The position numbers and the translations under genes are program-made. Source: Selenomonadaceae bacterium (GTDB lineage: Bacteria > Bacillota > Negativicutes > Selenomonadales > Selenomonadaceae). Taken from it: DNA of 15,469 nucleotides. Below, piece by piece: positions 6,245 through 14,190 of this stretch. The notes under the pieces are model-generated. The model was not told the DNA's origin and searched no databases. It saw nothing but the letters and a program-made list of their open reading frames with translations. The DNA lies in NCBI GenBank assembly GCA_017390245.1, contig JAFPCE010000251.1, positions 1 through 15,469 of the forward strand, in the 5' to 3' direction. Each line of letters opens with the position of its first letter. Position 1 is the first letter of the stretch.

Positions 6245-9091
6245 ATGGATAAATACATAAGAATACGCGGTGCGCGCCAGCACAATTTGAAAAATATCAG
6301 CTTAGATATACCAAGAGATAAAATGGTGGTTATAACAGGCCTCAGCGGCTCAGGCAAGTCCTCCCTGGCCTTTGATACCATCTACGCTGAAGGCCAGAGG
6401 CGGTATATGGAGTCATTGTCCTCCTATGCCCGCCAGTTTCTGGGGCAGATGGATAAGCCAAATGTGGACTATATAGAGGGACTTTCTCCAGCTATTTCCA
6501 TTGATCAGAAAACCACCAGCCGTAATCCCCGTTCTACAGTAGGTACTGTAACAGAGATATATGACTATTTGCGACTGTTATTTGCCAGAACTGGCCATCC
6601 CCACTGCCCAAAGTGCGGTAAGCCAGTAAAGCAGCAGTCCATTGACCAGATGCTGGATCAGCTGTTAGAGCTGCCAGAGCGGACAAAGCTATTGGTAATG
6701 GCCCAGGTGGTCCGGGGCAAAAAGGGCGAGCATAAAAAGCTGCTGGAGCATATCCGCAAGGAAGGCTTTCTGCGGCTGCGCATTGATGGGGAAATGCGGG
6801 AAGCCAGCGAGGAAATCAATTTAGAAAAAAATAAAAAGCATACTATAGAGGTTGTGATTGACCGCCTCATTATCCGTGATCAGATTCGTCCCCGTCTGGC
6901 AGAATCCATGGAAACGGCCTTAAAGCTGGGTGAAGGTGTAGCCTATGTGCAGATTGTAGATGGAGAGCTTTTGATGTTCAGCCAGAATTTCTCCTGTGTG
7001 GACTGCGGTATCAGCCTGCCGGAAATCGCCCCAAGAATGTTTTCCTTTAACAGTCCTTTCGGTGCCTGTCCTCATTGCTTAGGCTTAGGAAGCCAGCAGA
7101 AATTCGATTTAGAGCTGGTGCTGCCAGATGAGCATTTAAGCCTGGTGGAGGGGGCTATAGCACCTATTTCCAAAAATCCCAAATCCTATGTTATGTGCCA
7201 GATTAGCTCTGTGCTGGAGCACTATGGCTTTGACTTGGATACACCATGGAACAGGCTGTCAGCGGAGGCTCAGGAAACAGTTCTCTATGGCACTGGTGAT
7301 GTGGCCTATGACTTTGGCTATGAGAACATGTTTGGCATTTACAAGATTCACCATGGTGTGTTTGAAGGTATTATGCCAATGCTGGAGCGGCGTTACAAGG
7401 AAGCTGACTCCGATACCATGCGGGAGGAATACGAAAACTACATGGCTATCAGCCCTTGTCCAGTGTGCAAGGGTGCCCGATTAAAGCCAGAATCACTGGC
7501 AGTAACTGTTGGGGACAAGAACATCAATGAGGTTACTGATTTAACAGTCAGGGAAGCTGGCAATTTCTTTGCAAAGCTACAGCTGACGGAACGGGAAGCA
7601 AAAATCGGTCATCAGATTTTAAAAGAAATCAAGGCCCGCTTAGGCTTTTTAAACAAGGTAGGCCTGGAATATTTAACCCTGTCCCGGGCGGCAGGCTCTC
7701 TTTCTGGTGGTGAAGCCCAGCGCATCCGTCTGGCTACCCAGATTGGTTCTGGCCTGGTAGGAGTGCTGTACATACTGGATGAGCCAAGCATTGGCCTGCA
7801 TCAGCGGGATAACCAGCGCCTTTTGGAGGCACTGGAGAATCTGAAGAATTTAGGCAACACTTTGCTGGTGGTGGAGCATGATGAAGATACCATGCTGGCA
7901 GCAGACTGCATTGTAGATATTGGCCCGAAGGCTGGTGCTGAGGGCGGTGAGGTAGTAGCTATAGGTACTGCTGAAAAAATCATGCAGGTGCCTGAGTCCA
8001 TTACCGGCCAGTATCTAAGCAGGAAAAAATACATTCCAGTGCCAGAGGTGCGCCGCCAGGGCAATGGCAACTTTCTGGAAATTGTAGGAGCCTGTGAAAA
8101 TAATCTGCAGGATGTGCATTTAAAGCTGCCATTAGGCGTCTTAACTGTAATTACAGGTGTTTCTGGCTCTGGCAAGAGTACCTTGATTAACGAGATTCTA
8201 TACAAGGCAGTAGCTGCCAAGCTGTATCATGCCAAGGCCAAGCCAGGCAAATTTAAAAAGCTGGTGGGCTTAAAGAACATTGACAAGGTTATCGATATTG
8301 ACCAGTCACCAATTGGCAGAACCCCAAGGTCCAATCCTGCTACCTATACAGGGGTATTTGACCTTATCCGCACCCTATTCAGCCAGTGCAATGAAGCAAA
8401 AATGCGTGGCTACAAGCCTGGACGGTTCAGCTTTAATGTCAAGGGGGGACGCTGTGAAACCTGCAAGGGTGACGGCATCATTAAGATTGAAATGCATTTT
8501 CTGCCTGATGTGTACGTGCCTTGTGAGGTGTGCAAGGGTGCCCGCTACAACACGGAAACTCTGGAGGTTAAATACAAGGGCAAATCCATTTCTGATGTAT
8601 TGGAAATGACCATTGAGGAAGCTACAGAATTCTTCAAAAACATCCCCCGCATTGCCAATAAGCTGCAGGTGCTGATGGATGTGGGACTGGGCTATATTAA
8701 AATGGGCCAGCCAGCCACCACTCTGTCTGGCGGTGAAGCCCAGCGCATTAAGCTGGCTACGGAGCTGTCCCGCCGTTCCACTGGCAGAACTCTCTATATT
8801 TTAGATGAGCCAACCACTGGTCTCCACACCGCAGATATTCACAAGCTGCTGGGAATTCTCCAGCGTCTGGTAGAGGGCGGCGATTCTGTGGTGGTAATTG
8901 AACATAATCTGGATGTGATTAAAACTGCAGATTACATTGTGGATTTAGGTCCTGAGGGGGGCGACAAGGGCGGTACTATTGTGGCCCAGGGTACTCCAGA
9001 GGAAATCGTCAAGGTTAAGTCCTCCTTTACAGGCAAATTTTTAAAGCCAGTATTAGATGAACAGCGTAAATTAAAGAAAAAGCAGAAGTAA
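6245..9091 (+). CDS. uvrA: Excinuclease ABC subunit A
   Basis: UvrA is the dimeric ABC ATPase that scans DNA for bulky lesions and hands them to UvrB. The 948-residue protein has the normal length and two ABC modules. Walker A motifs are GLSGSGKSS (about 32-40) and GVSGSGKST (about 637-645); each module has an LSGGEAQRI signature followed by an ILDEP Walker B. The zinc-binding cysteine pairs are present: CPKC at 121-124, CVDC and CPHC near 251-278, CPVC near 405, and CETC and CEVC near 737-762. No key residue appears to be missing. AAGAGG lies 6 bases before ATG 6245. It sits between uvrB (51 bases upstream) and uvrC (19 bases downstream), so all three subunits should be made from one transcript. 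Confidence 0.98.
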   Translation: MDKYIRIRGARQHNLKNISLDIPRDKMVVITGLSGSGKSSLAFDTIYAEGQRRYMESLSSYARQFLGQMDKPNVDYIEGLSPAISIDQKTTSRNPRSTVGTVTEIYDYLRLLFARTGHPHCPKCGKPVKQQSIDQMLDQLLELPERTKLLVMAQVVRGKKGEHKKLLEHIRKEGFLRLRIDGEMREASEEINLEKNKKHTIEVVIDRLIIRDQIRPRLAESMETALKLGEGVAYVQIVDGELLMFSQNFSCVDCGISLPEIAPRMFSFNSPFGACPHCLGLGSQQKFDLELVLPDEHLSLVEGAIAPISKNPKSYVMCQISSVLEHYGFDLDTPWNRLSAEAQETVLYGTGDVAYDFGYENMFGIYKIHHGVFEGIMPMLERRYKEADSDTMREEYENYMAISPCPVCKGARLKPESLAVTVGDKNINEVTDLTVREAGNFFAKLQLTEREAKIGHQILKEIKARLGFLNKVGLEYLTLSRAAGSLSGGEAQRIRLATQIGSGLVGVLYILDEPSIGLHQRDNQRLLEALENLKNLGNTLLVVEHDEDTMLAADCIVDIGPKAGAEGGEVVAIGTAEKIMQVPESITGQYLSRKKYIPVPEVRRQGNGNFLEIVGACENNLQDVHLKLPLGVLTVITGVSGSGKSTLINEILYKAVAAKLYHAKAKPGKFKKLVGLKNIDKVIDIDQSPIGRTPRSNPATYTGVFDLIRTLFSQCNEAKMRGYKPGRFSFNVKGGRCETCKGDGIIKIEMHFLPDVYVPCEVCKGARYNTETLEVKYKGKSISDVLEMTIEEATEFFKNIPRIANKLQVLMDVGLGYIKMGQPATTLSGGEAQRIKLATELSRRSTGRTLYILDEPTTGLHTADIHKLLGILQRLVEGGDSVVVIEHNLDVIKTADYIVDLGPEGGDKGGTIVAQGTPEEIVKVKSSFTGKFLKPVLDEQRKLKKKQK

Positions 9092-9110
9092 TATGGTGGA
9101 GATGTAATTT

Positions 9111-11006
9111 ATGACAGATATAGTAGCGGAAAAACTGCAGCTCTTACCAAATAATCCCGGTGTCTACATCATGAAGGATGCCCAGGGCAAAATCATCTAT
9201 GTAGGCAAGGCCAAGATTTTGAAAAACCGGGTGCGCCAGTATTTTCAGCATAACAACCAGCATTCAGCCAAGGTAAAGGCCATGGTGGCTAAAATAGCTG
9301 ATTTTGAAACCATCATGACTGGCTCTGAGGTTGAGGCACTGATTTTAGAGTGCAATCTCATCAAAAAGCACCATCCGAAATACAATATCAGCCTGAAGGA
9401 TGATAAAACCTATCCTTATCTCAAGGTCACCATGCAGGAGGCTTTTCCACGGGTGTATATCACCCGCCGGATTCTCCATGATGGAGCAAAATACTTTGGT
9501 CCTTATACCAATGTGGGGGCTCTTCATGACAGCTTGAAATTGCTGCGGAAGCTCTTTCCTATCCGCAGCTGCCGCAATATGGGAGACAGGCCCTGCTTGG
9601 AATTTCACATCAAGCGGTGCCTGGCACCCTGTGTGGGGAAAATCGAGTCAGAGGAATACCGCAACATGCTGCAGGAGGTGTGCCTTTTTCTGGAGGGACG
9701 CACTGACCAGGTAGAGCATAATTTAAAAGATCAGATGCTGTCGGCAGCGGAGGACCTGGATTTTGAAAGGGCTGCCCATTTAAGAGACCAGCTGGCGGCA
9801 GTGCAGAAAATAACGGAAAAGCAGCGTATCATTACTGGTATGGGGGATCAGGATGCCATTGGCATGGCCAGGTCATCCCTGGGTGTTTGTGTGCAGATTT
9901 TCTATATCCGCAGCGGTAAAATGGTAGGCCGTGACCACTTCCTGTTAAATGGCGGCGAGTTTTTAACCAGTGCGGAATACCTGGAAAAAGCTAGTGAACA
10001 AAATACTGAGAATGCTGACAGTCAGGAGGAAAAACAGCAGAGCCTGGAGGACAGTGATGATGAATGGCTGACTGCTTTTTTGAAGCAGTATTATCATCAG
10101 GCCACATTTATACCAAGAGAAATTCTCCTGCCTCAGGAAATAGCGGAGCAGTCAGTTATTGAAGAGTGGCTCAGGGAAATGAAGGGCAGCAAGGTAGAGT
10201 TAATTGTTCCACAGCGGGGCACCAAAAAGGATGTAGTCATTATGGCTGCCAATAATGCCCAGAAGGCCCTGGCAGATGAAGGCCACAAGATACAGCGTGT
10301 TAATGAGCAGACCGTTGGAGCAGTAGCTGAGCTAGGCAGATATCTCCATTTAGAGCATCTGCCCAACCGCATGGAATGCTTTGATATATCCCACATGCAG
10401 GGCTCAGAAACTGTTGCTTCCATGGTGGTATTTGAAGGCGGTGTACCGAAAAAATCAGATTACCGCCGGTTTAAAATCCGCAGTGCTGAAGGCAAGCCAG
10501 ATGACTTTAAGTCCATGCGGGAGGTTACAGAACGCCGCTATGGCAAGCCAGATGCTGAAATGCCGGATTTGATAATCATCGATGGCGGCAAGGGCCAGCT
10601 AAGCTCAGCGCTCCAGATTATCAGGGGAGCAGGCCATACGCAAGTGCCAGTAGTGGGCCTGGCCAAAAGGGAAGAGGAGGTTTTCACAGAAGGCAGCTCC
10701 TATCCTATTATTTTGCCCCGGACCAGCCAGGCGCTGTTTCTCATTCAGCGCATCCGTGATGAGGCCCATCGCTTTGCTATAACCTATCATAGGAAGCTGA
10801 GAGGCAAGCGGAATCTTGTTTCTGTGCTGGACCATGTGGAGGGCATTGGCCCCAAGCGGCGGAAAATACTGCTGGACAGCTTTGGCAATCTTGAGAAAAT
10901 CAAAAAAGCCACAGTGGAGGAAATGTGTGCTCTGGATGGCATGAACAAGCCAGCAGCAGAAGCGGTGTATAATTTTTTCCAGGCTCAGAAAAAGCTGCGG
11001 GAATAA
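9111..11006 (+). CDS. uvrC: Excinuclease ABC subunit C
   Basis: UvrC makes both incisions on the damaged strand after UvrB binds. In this 631-residue protein the GIY-YIG nuclease domain for the 3' cut is at the start (GVYI 17-20, YVG 30-32, Arg40). Cys154, Cys162, Cys170 and Cys174 match the cluster reported to bind iron-sulfur in UvrC proteins. A UVR domain (about 202-236, DLDFERAAHLRD) contacts UvrB. The RNase H-like domain for the 5' cut shows CFDISH (Asp425), IIDGGKGQ (Asp491) and His553. Tandem helix-hairpin-helix motifs finish the protein (VEGIGPKRR, about 576-584). Residues 291-317 are an acidic, glutamine-rich insertion with low conservation potential between the UVR and nuclease domains. 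GGTGGAG precedes ATG 9111, which lies 19 bases after uvrA. A terminator follows. Confidence 0.98.
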   Translation: MTDIVAEKLQLLPNNPGVYIMKDAQGKIIYVGKAKILKNRVRQYFQHNNQHSAKVKAMVAKIADFETIMTGSEVEALILECNLIKKHHPKYNISLKDDKTYPYLKVTMQEAFPRVYITRRILHDGAKYFGPYTNVGALHDSLKLLRKLFPIRSCRNMGDRPCLEFHIKRCLAPCVGKIESEEYRNMLQEVCLFLEGRTDQVEHNLKDQMLSAAEDLDFERAAHLRDQLAAVQKITEKQRIITGMGDQDAIGMARSSLGVCVQIFYIRSGKMVGRDHFLLNGGEFLTSAEYLEKASEQNTENADSQEEKQQSLEDSDDEWLTAFLKQYYHQATFIPREILLPQEIAEQSVIEEWLREMKGSKVELIVPQRGTKKDVVIMAANNAQKALADEGHKIQRVNEQTVGAVAELGRYLHLEHLPNRMECFDISHMQGSETVASMVVFEGGVPKKSDYRRFKIRSAEGKPDDFKSMREVTERRYGKPDAEMPDLIIIDGGKGQLSSALQIIRGAGHTQVPVVGLAKREEEVFTEGSSYPIILPRTSQALFLIQRIRDEAHRFAITYHRKLRGKRNLVSVLDHVEGIGPKRRKILLDSFGNLEKIKKATVEEMCALDGMNKPAAEAVYNFFQAQKKLRE

Positions 11007-11032
11007 AAACAAAATTGCAGAGTTTGCTCATT

Positions 11033-11069
11033 AAAAATGCTGGCACGAAAAATTGGTGCTGGCATTTTT
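11033..11069 (+). terminator. Intrinsic terminator of uvrBAC
   Basis: AAAAATGCTGGCAC (11033-11046) pairs with GTGCTGGCATTTTT (11056-11069) through 14 pairs, two of them G-U wobbles, around a nine-base loop. The 3' arm ends in five T. It starts 27 bases after the uvrC stop. Confidence 0.75.
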
Positions 11070-11079
11070 GCATATATGG

Positions 11080-11108
11080 GTGTCACTATAGGTATAATGT
11101 GCTATAAT
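11080..11108 (+). promoter_or_regulatory. Rubredoxin gene promoter
   Basis: TGCTATAAT at 11100-11108 is an extended -10 element. GTGTCA at 11080-11085, 17 bases upstream, is a weak -35 (four of six). A second TATAAT at 11093-11098 lies ten bases before the first, so two start sites are possible. The transcript would begin just after the uvrC terminator. Confidence 0.55.
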
Positions 11109-11160
11109 AAAGGCGGAGAGATGAGTATTATTTAATTTTTATATAAAGGAGAGATTTTCT

Positions 11161-11319
11161 ATGAAGACTTGGGTTTGTGACGTATGTGGCTGGGTTTATG
11201 ATGAGGCTGCTGGTGATGCAGATAACGGCATTGCACCAGGCACTAAGTTTGAGGATTTGCCAGAGGATTTTGTGTGCCCACTTTGCGGTGTAGGCAAGGA
11301 TCAGTTCTCTGAGCAGTAA
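11161..11319 (+). CDS. Rubredoxin
   Basis: This 52-residue iron protein is a one-electron carrier of the anaerobic cytoplasm, commonly serving peroxide- or superoxide-reducing enzymes or other flavoproteins. The four cysteines that hold one iron are all present: VCDVCGWVYD (Cys6, Cys9) and VCPLCGVGKDQF (Cys39, Cys42), with the usual length and spacing. It has a strong ribosome binding site, AAGGAGAG at 11146-11153. It appears to be a single-gene unit between the uvrBAC terminator and the mdh promoter; the natural partner enzyme is not in the window. The protein is too short for many automatic gene callers, but the family match is unambiguous. Confidence 0.96.
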   Translation: MKTWVCDVCGWVYDEAAGDADNGIAPGTKFEDLPEDFVCPLCGVGKDQFSEQ

Positions 11320-11326
11320 GAAAAAA

Positions 11327-11375
11327 TGCCTACTTAACATATAGGCAGAAATCCATTTTGGATTGAATTTTTCAT
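11327..11375 (+). terminator. Possible weak terminator after the rubredoxin gene
   Basis: TGCCTA and TAGGCA (11327-11347) form a six-pair hairpin 8 bases after the stop. A second small hairpin, AATCCA-TTT-TGGATT, ends near 11365 and is followed by GAATTTTTC. Both stems are short and overlap the mdh -35, so partial readthrough into mdh is likely. Confidence 0.3.
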
Positions 11376-11391
11376 AAGTATTTGTTATAAT
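11363..11391 (+). promoter_or_regulatory. mdh promoter
   Basis: TTGAAT at 11363-11368 and TATAAT at 11386-11391 are separated by 17 bases, and the -10 has a TG extension (TGTTATAAT). The start would be near 11398, giving a leader of about 60 bases. A hairpin in the leader (CAG-A-CTGTT with AACAG-C-CTG, 11409-11430) might stabilise the 5' end or be a protein site; I cannot assign it. Confidence 0.7.
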
Positions 11392-11456
11392 ATCATTAGT
11401 TAACAAGTCAGACTGTTAAGAAACAGCCTGTCATGCATATTAAGGAGGAATTGTTA

Positions 11457-12410
11457 ATGAAAGTTACAGTTGTAGGCGCAGGTAATGTTGGTGCAACAGC
11501 AGCAAATGTTATTGCTAGCGCAGGTTATGCCAGTGAAGTAGTTCTTCTCGATATTAAGGAAGGCGTTTCTGAAGGTAAGGCAATGGATATGATGCAGACC
11601 TCTCAGATCCTCAACTTTGACACTACTATTACAGGTGTTACCAATGATTATTCCGCTACCGCTGGTTCCAAGGTAGTAGTAATCACCTCTGGTATTCCTC
11701 GCAAGCCAGGTATGAGCCGTGAGGATTTGATTGGTGTTAACGCTGGTATCGTTGGCAGCGTTATTGAGCAGGCTGTTAAGTATTCCCCAGATGCTATCTT
11801 CATCGTTATTTCCAACCCAATGGATGCAATGACTTACTTAGCTCTGAAGAACTCTGGTTTACCTAAGAACCATGTTATCGGCATGGGCGGTATGTTAGAT
11901 AGCTCCCGTTTCCGTTATTTCCTTTCCCAGGCTTTAAAGAAGAAGGGCATTCCTGCAACCCCTACCGATATTGATGGTATGGTTATTGGTGGTCATAGCG
12001 ATAAGACCATGGTTCCTCTTGGATCCATTGCAACTTACAAGGGCATCCCTGTATCCCACTTCCTCAGCGAGGCAGAGTTAGAGGATGCAATCGCTCAGAC
12101 TAAGGTTGGCGGCGCTACCCTGACTAAGCTGTTAGGTACTTCCGCTTGGTATGCTCCAGGTGCTGCTGCAGGCGAGCTGGTTAAGTCCATCATCACCGAT
12201 GGCAAGAAGCTCATTCCTTGCTGCGTATACCTCGAGGGCGAGTATGGCGAGAACGATCTCTGCATCGGCGTTCCAGTTATCCTTGGCGAGAACGGCGTAG
12301 AGCAGATTGTTGAGCTCCCATTAGATGGTGTTGAGAAGGAGCGTTTCGCAGAGTCCGTAGCTGCAGCTCGTAACACTCAGAACAACCTGGGCGATGCATT
12401 GAAGAAATAA
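11457..12410 (+). CDS. mdh: Malate dehydrogenase, LDH-like type, NAD-dependent
   Basis: It interconverts malate and oxaloacetate with NAD(H). The 317-residue protein has the Rossmann motif VGAGNVG (6-12) and Asp32 after the second strand, which favours NAD over NADP. The substrate loop reads GIPRKPGMSRED. Arg82 at the discriminating position (glutamine in lactate dehydrogenases) marks a malate dehydrogenase, with Arg88 and Arg151 binding the carboxylates. Asp148 and His180 (GGHSDKT) form the proton relay. I place the start at ATG 11457, eight bases after AAGGAGG (11442-11448). An in-frame ATG at 11433 would put the ribosome site inside the gene and add eight residues before the conserved start. 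Its own strong promoter, leader and terminator suggest high monocistronic expression. In an anaerobe it could serve the reductive succinate/propionate branch (inference). Confidence 0.94.
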   Translation: MKVTVVGAGNVGATAANVIASAGYASEVVLLDIKEGVSEGKAMDMMQTSQILNFDTTITGVTNDYSATAGSKVVVITSGIPRKPGMSREDLIGVNAGIVGSVIEQAVKYSPDAIFIVISNPMDAMTYLALKNSGLPKNHVIGMGGMLDSSRFRYFLSQALKKKGIPATPTDIDGMVIGGHSDKTMVPLGSIATYKGIPVSHFLSEAELEDAIAQTKVGGATLTKLLGTSAWYAPGAAAGELVKSIITDGKKLIPCCVYLEGEYGENDLCIGVPVILGENGVEQIVELPLDGVEKERFAESVAAARNTQNNLGDALKK

Positions 12411-12440
12411 TTTCTCCAATCGTATTAAACTGGCATAACT

Positions 12441-12476
12441 ATAGGCCTGTAGATTTTTCTACAGGCCTATTTTTTT
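12441..12476 (+). terminator. Strong intrinsic terminator of mdh
   Basis: ATAGGCCTGTAGA and TCTACAGGCCTAT form a perfect 13-pair stem with a TTTT loop (12441-12470), followed by a run of T to 12476. It lies 30 bases after the mdh stop. Confidence 0.92.
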
Positions 12477-12603
12477 ATGCTGCCAATACTAAGGACAGCA
12501 GGATTTTGTGACAAGCTTGATATATTACTGTCTCGCCAGTTATCATAATTGCTTTTATAATGTTTGAAATTTGGGAGAAAAATCCTAAAAAATATTTAAT
12601 TTT

Positions 12604-12632
12604 TTGTAAAATATTCCGATATTATAGATAAT
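12604..12632 (+). promoter_or_regulatory. Promoter for the small hypothetical gene and tadA
   Basis: TTGTAA at 12604-12609 and GATAAT at 12627-12632 are 17 bases apart. The spacer contains a short inverted repeat (AATAT-TCCG-ATATT) that could be an operator, though the region is simply A/T-rich. The stretch 12477-12603 between the mdh terminator and this promoter holds another TATAAT (12556-12561) without a convincing -35 and no gene that I can support. Confidence 0.5.
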
Positions 12633-12658
12633 AAAGGAAGAAAATGGAGGTGATTCTT

Positions 12659-12931
12659 GTGGATGGTCTGTTAAAGGTAGACAAAATTAAATCAGTATAT
12701 CTGAAGCCACACGAGGACTGGCTGAACCGCCGTAACCGCCAGAACAGTTCTGATAACCACAAGGAGAGCTTCCAGCAGAAATTACAGCAGCGGATGGAAA
12801 AGGAAGAGGCTAAAGCTGTGGATACTGGCGAAGCTGCAGTGTGGGAGGGCAGCAATGTTACCCAGTCCCTGTTCTACCAGCAGGGAGTTAATCTGGACCA
12901 CTTCTATCAGCTGAGAGGAGACAGAGCATAA
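12659..12931 (+). CDS. Uncharacterised small protein upstream of tadA
   Basis: I do not recognise this family. The start is chosen at GTG 12659 because GGAGGTGATT (12646-12655) lies at ideal distance; ATG 12644 would have too little room after its AAGGAAG. The 90-residue product is hydrophilic and has no signal peptide or membrane segment. It has a short N-terminal section (KVDKIKSVYLKP), a basic patch (DWLNRRNRQN, 21-29), a charged probably helical stretch rich in Gln, Lys and Glu (about 35-53) and an aromatic C-terminus (LFYQQGVNLDHFYQL, 71-85). Its stop overlaps the tadA start by one base (TAATG), so the two are translationally coupled. This may be a clade-restricted conserved protein; a role linked to tRNA modification is only inferred from position. 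Confidence 0.75.
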   Translation: MDGLLKVDKIKSVYLKPHEDWLNRRNRQNSSDNHKESFQQKLQQRMEKEEAKAVDTGEAAVWEGSNVTQSLFYQQGVNLDHFYQLRGDRA

Positions 12932-13425
12932 TGCCAATGCAGGATGATGAGGCTTACATGGCCATGGCACTGGCTGAGGCACGAAAAGCATACGACCTGG
13001 GAGAGGTTCCTATAGGCGCCGTTCTTGTGGATAACGAGAGCGGCGCTGTTGTGTCTGCAGGCCATAATTTGCGGGAAACGGAGCTGGATGGCACAGCCCA
13101 CGCCGAAATGGAAGCCATCAGAAAGGGCTGTAAAAAGCTGGGCCGGTGGCGCCTGAGCGGAACCACCCTTTATGTTACTATTGAACCCTGTGCCATGTGT
13201 GCCGGAGCCCTGGTTAACAGCAGGGTAGACAGGCTGGTGTACGGCAGCCTGGACATGAAAGCCGGTGCAGTGCATTCCATATTTAACATAGTGAATCATA
13301 AGCTTTTAAACCATCGCATGGAAGTAACCGACGGCATCATGGCTGACCAATGCCGCCAGATTATGAAAGACTTCTTCGCCATGCGCCGCAAACAAAATAA
13401 AGAGAAAAAAGGCAGAAACGCGTAG
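12931..13425 (+). CDS. tadA: tRNA-specific adenosine deaminase
   Basis: TadA converts adenosine to inosine at the wobble position (A34) of tRNA-Arg(ACG), so one tRNA can read several arginine codons; it is normally essential. The 164-residue protein has the zinc-dependent deaminase motifs TAHAEME (His57, proton-shuttling Glu59) and PCAMCAGA (Cys87, Cys90), and GEVPIGAVLV near the start, all typical of TadA rather than of cytidine or guanine deaminases. The ATG shares its A with the stop of the preceding small gene, so it is probably translated by reinitiation. The final codons (GRNA and TAG) lie inside the terminator hairpin at 13405-13441, so the 3' untranslated region is almost absent. Confidence 0.96.
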   Translation: MPMQDDEAYMAMALAEARKAYDLGEVPIGAVLVDNESGAVVSAGHNLRETELDGTAHAEMEAIRKGCKKLGRWRLSGTTLYVTIEPCAMCAGALVNSRVDRLVYGSLDMKAGAVHSIFNIVNHKLLNHRMEVTDGIMADQCRQIMKDFFAMRRKQNKEKKGRNA

Positions 13426-13441
13426 CGTTTCTGCCTTTTTT
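13405..13441. terminator. Bidirectional terminator overlapping the tadA stop codon
   Basis: GGCAGAAACGC (13411-13421) and GCGTTTCTGCC (13425-13435) pair perfectly around a three-base loop. Six A before and six T after extend the symmetry, so both strands get a U tract. The tadA TAG (13423-13425) is in the loop. On the minus strand the element lies 13 bases after the stop of the TPR-like gene, so it serves both convergent units. Confidence 0.9.
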
Positions 13442-13453
13442 ACTAGCCTGCCC

Positions 13454-14176
13454 TCAAATATCCCAATGCACGTTTTCAGGATTTGGCGTAGCCTTATCAA
13501 TCTCCGCCATTATCCAGGACACATTTTCATGCTGAGCCTCAAAAGCCTCATCCAGCAGCTCCTTATTCTTTGGAGGAATCTCCATAGCATGCAAAGCCAT
13601 GTGCATATAATCCTTTGCCACCATAATCATGCCCCGTTCTGCCGCCAGCTGGGCCTTGAAGCGGTAGCCATAGTAGAGATAGCTGTTGTGCATCACAGGA
13701 ATGTCCTCAAAGGCTGCAATACGCTCATCAGCCTCGGCCTCAGCCTCCTCAGTGCGTTTGGACAAATGCAGCAGATTCCAGCGCTCTGCCCACAGCTCTC
13801 CCCGGAGAATGTAGCGGTACAGGAAATCAGAAGCCTCAGCTTCCTCTAAAGCCAGGTTGATGTACTCCAAAGCCTGCTCATAATTCTTTTCGTCCTTTTC
13901 CATCTGGCTTAAATGCTGGAGAGCATAAACCTTTTCCTCAATCTCCTCAGCATTTTCCTCATCAGGCTCCACATCCATAATGGAAGTAAACAGAGCCTTA
14001 GCCTGCTCAGGACGGTTCAGCTCAGGCATAGCCAGAAAGTGGGCCAGACGGGCCCGGCAGCGCCAGTCCTCATAACCGCCGGCAAAAAGCGTCTCAGGAG
14101 GTTTAGCGTTGGTTTCCAGCACCAGATCTACCAGGAAATCGAAAGTATCCTTATCCATATTAGTTACAGTATTCAT
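13454..14176 (-). CDS. Uncharacterised TPR-like protein
   Basis: This 240-residue acidic, helix-rich protein has no signal peptide or membrane segment. The middle part looks like tetratricopeptide-type helical repeats: PEQAKALFTSIMDVEP (about 56-71), then YEQALEYINLALEEAEASD (about 99-117), then a later segment YYGYRFKAQLAAERGMIMVA followed by KDYMHMALHAM. Such folds are scaffolds for protein contacts. I cannot name a family or a function. The start ATG 14176 follows AAAGGGG at seven bases; an in-frame ATG lies six codons further. It begins 14 bases after the stop of the degenerate P-type ATPase gene, so the two are probably cotranscribed and may act together (inference from spacing). Confidence 0.8.
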   Translation of the reverse strand: MNTVTNMDKDTFDFLVDLVLETNAKPPETLFAGGYEDWRCRARLAHFLAMPELNRPEQAKALFTSIMDVEPDEENAEEIEEKVYALQHLSQMEKDEKNYEQALEYINLALEEAEASDFLYRYILRGELWAERWNLLHLSKRTEEAEAEADERIAAFEDIPVMHNSYLYYGYRFKAQLAAERGMIMVAKDYMHMALHAMEIPPKNKELLDEAFEAQHENVSWIMAEIDKATPNPENVHWDI

Positions 14177-14190
14177 ATTCTAACCCCTTT

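Noticed and set aside
7801..8220. 139-codon minus-strand open frame inside uvrA
   Set aside because: It lies wholly within the UvrA coding region, which has full family motifs; no promoter, ribosome site or recognisable domain.
11433..11456. Upstream ATG for malate dehydrogenase
   Set aside because: It would place the strong AAGGAGG ribosome site inside the gene and add residues before the conserved Rossmann N-terminus; ATG 11457 fits better.
11457..12410. L-lactate dehydrogenase as the identity of the NAD-dependent enzyme
   Set aside because: The discriminating loop position is arginine (Arg82 in GIPRKPG), as in malate dehydrogenases, not glutamine as in lactate dehydrogenases.
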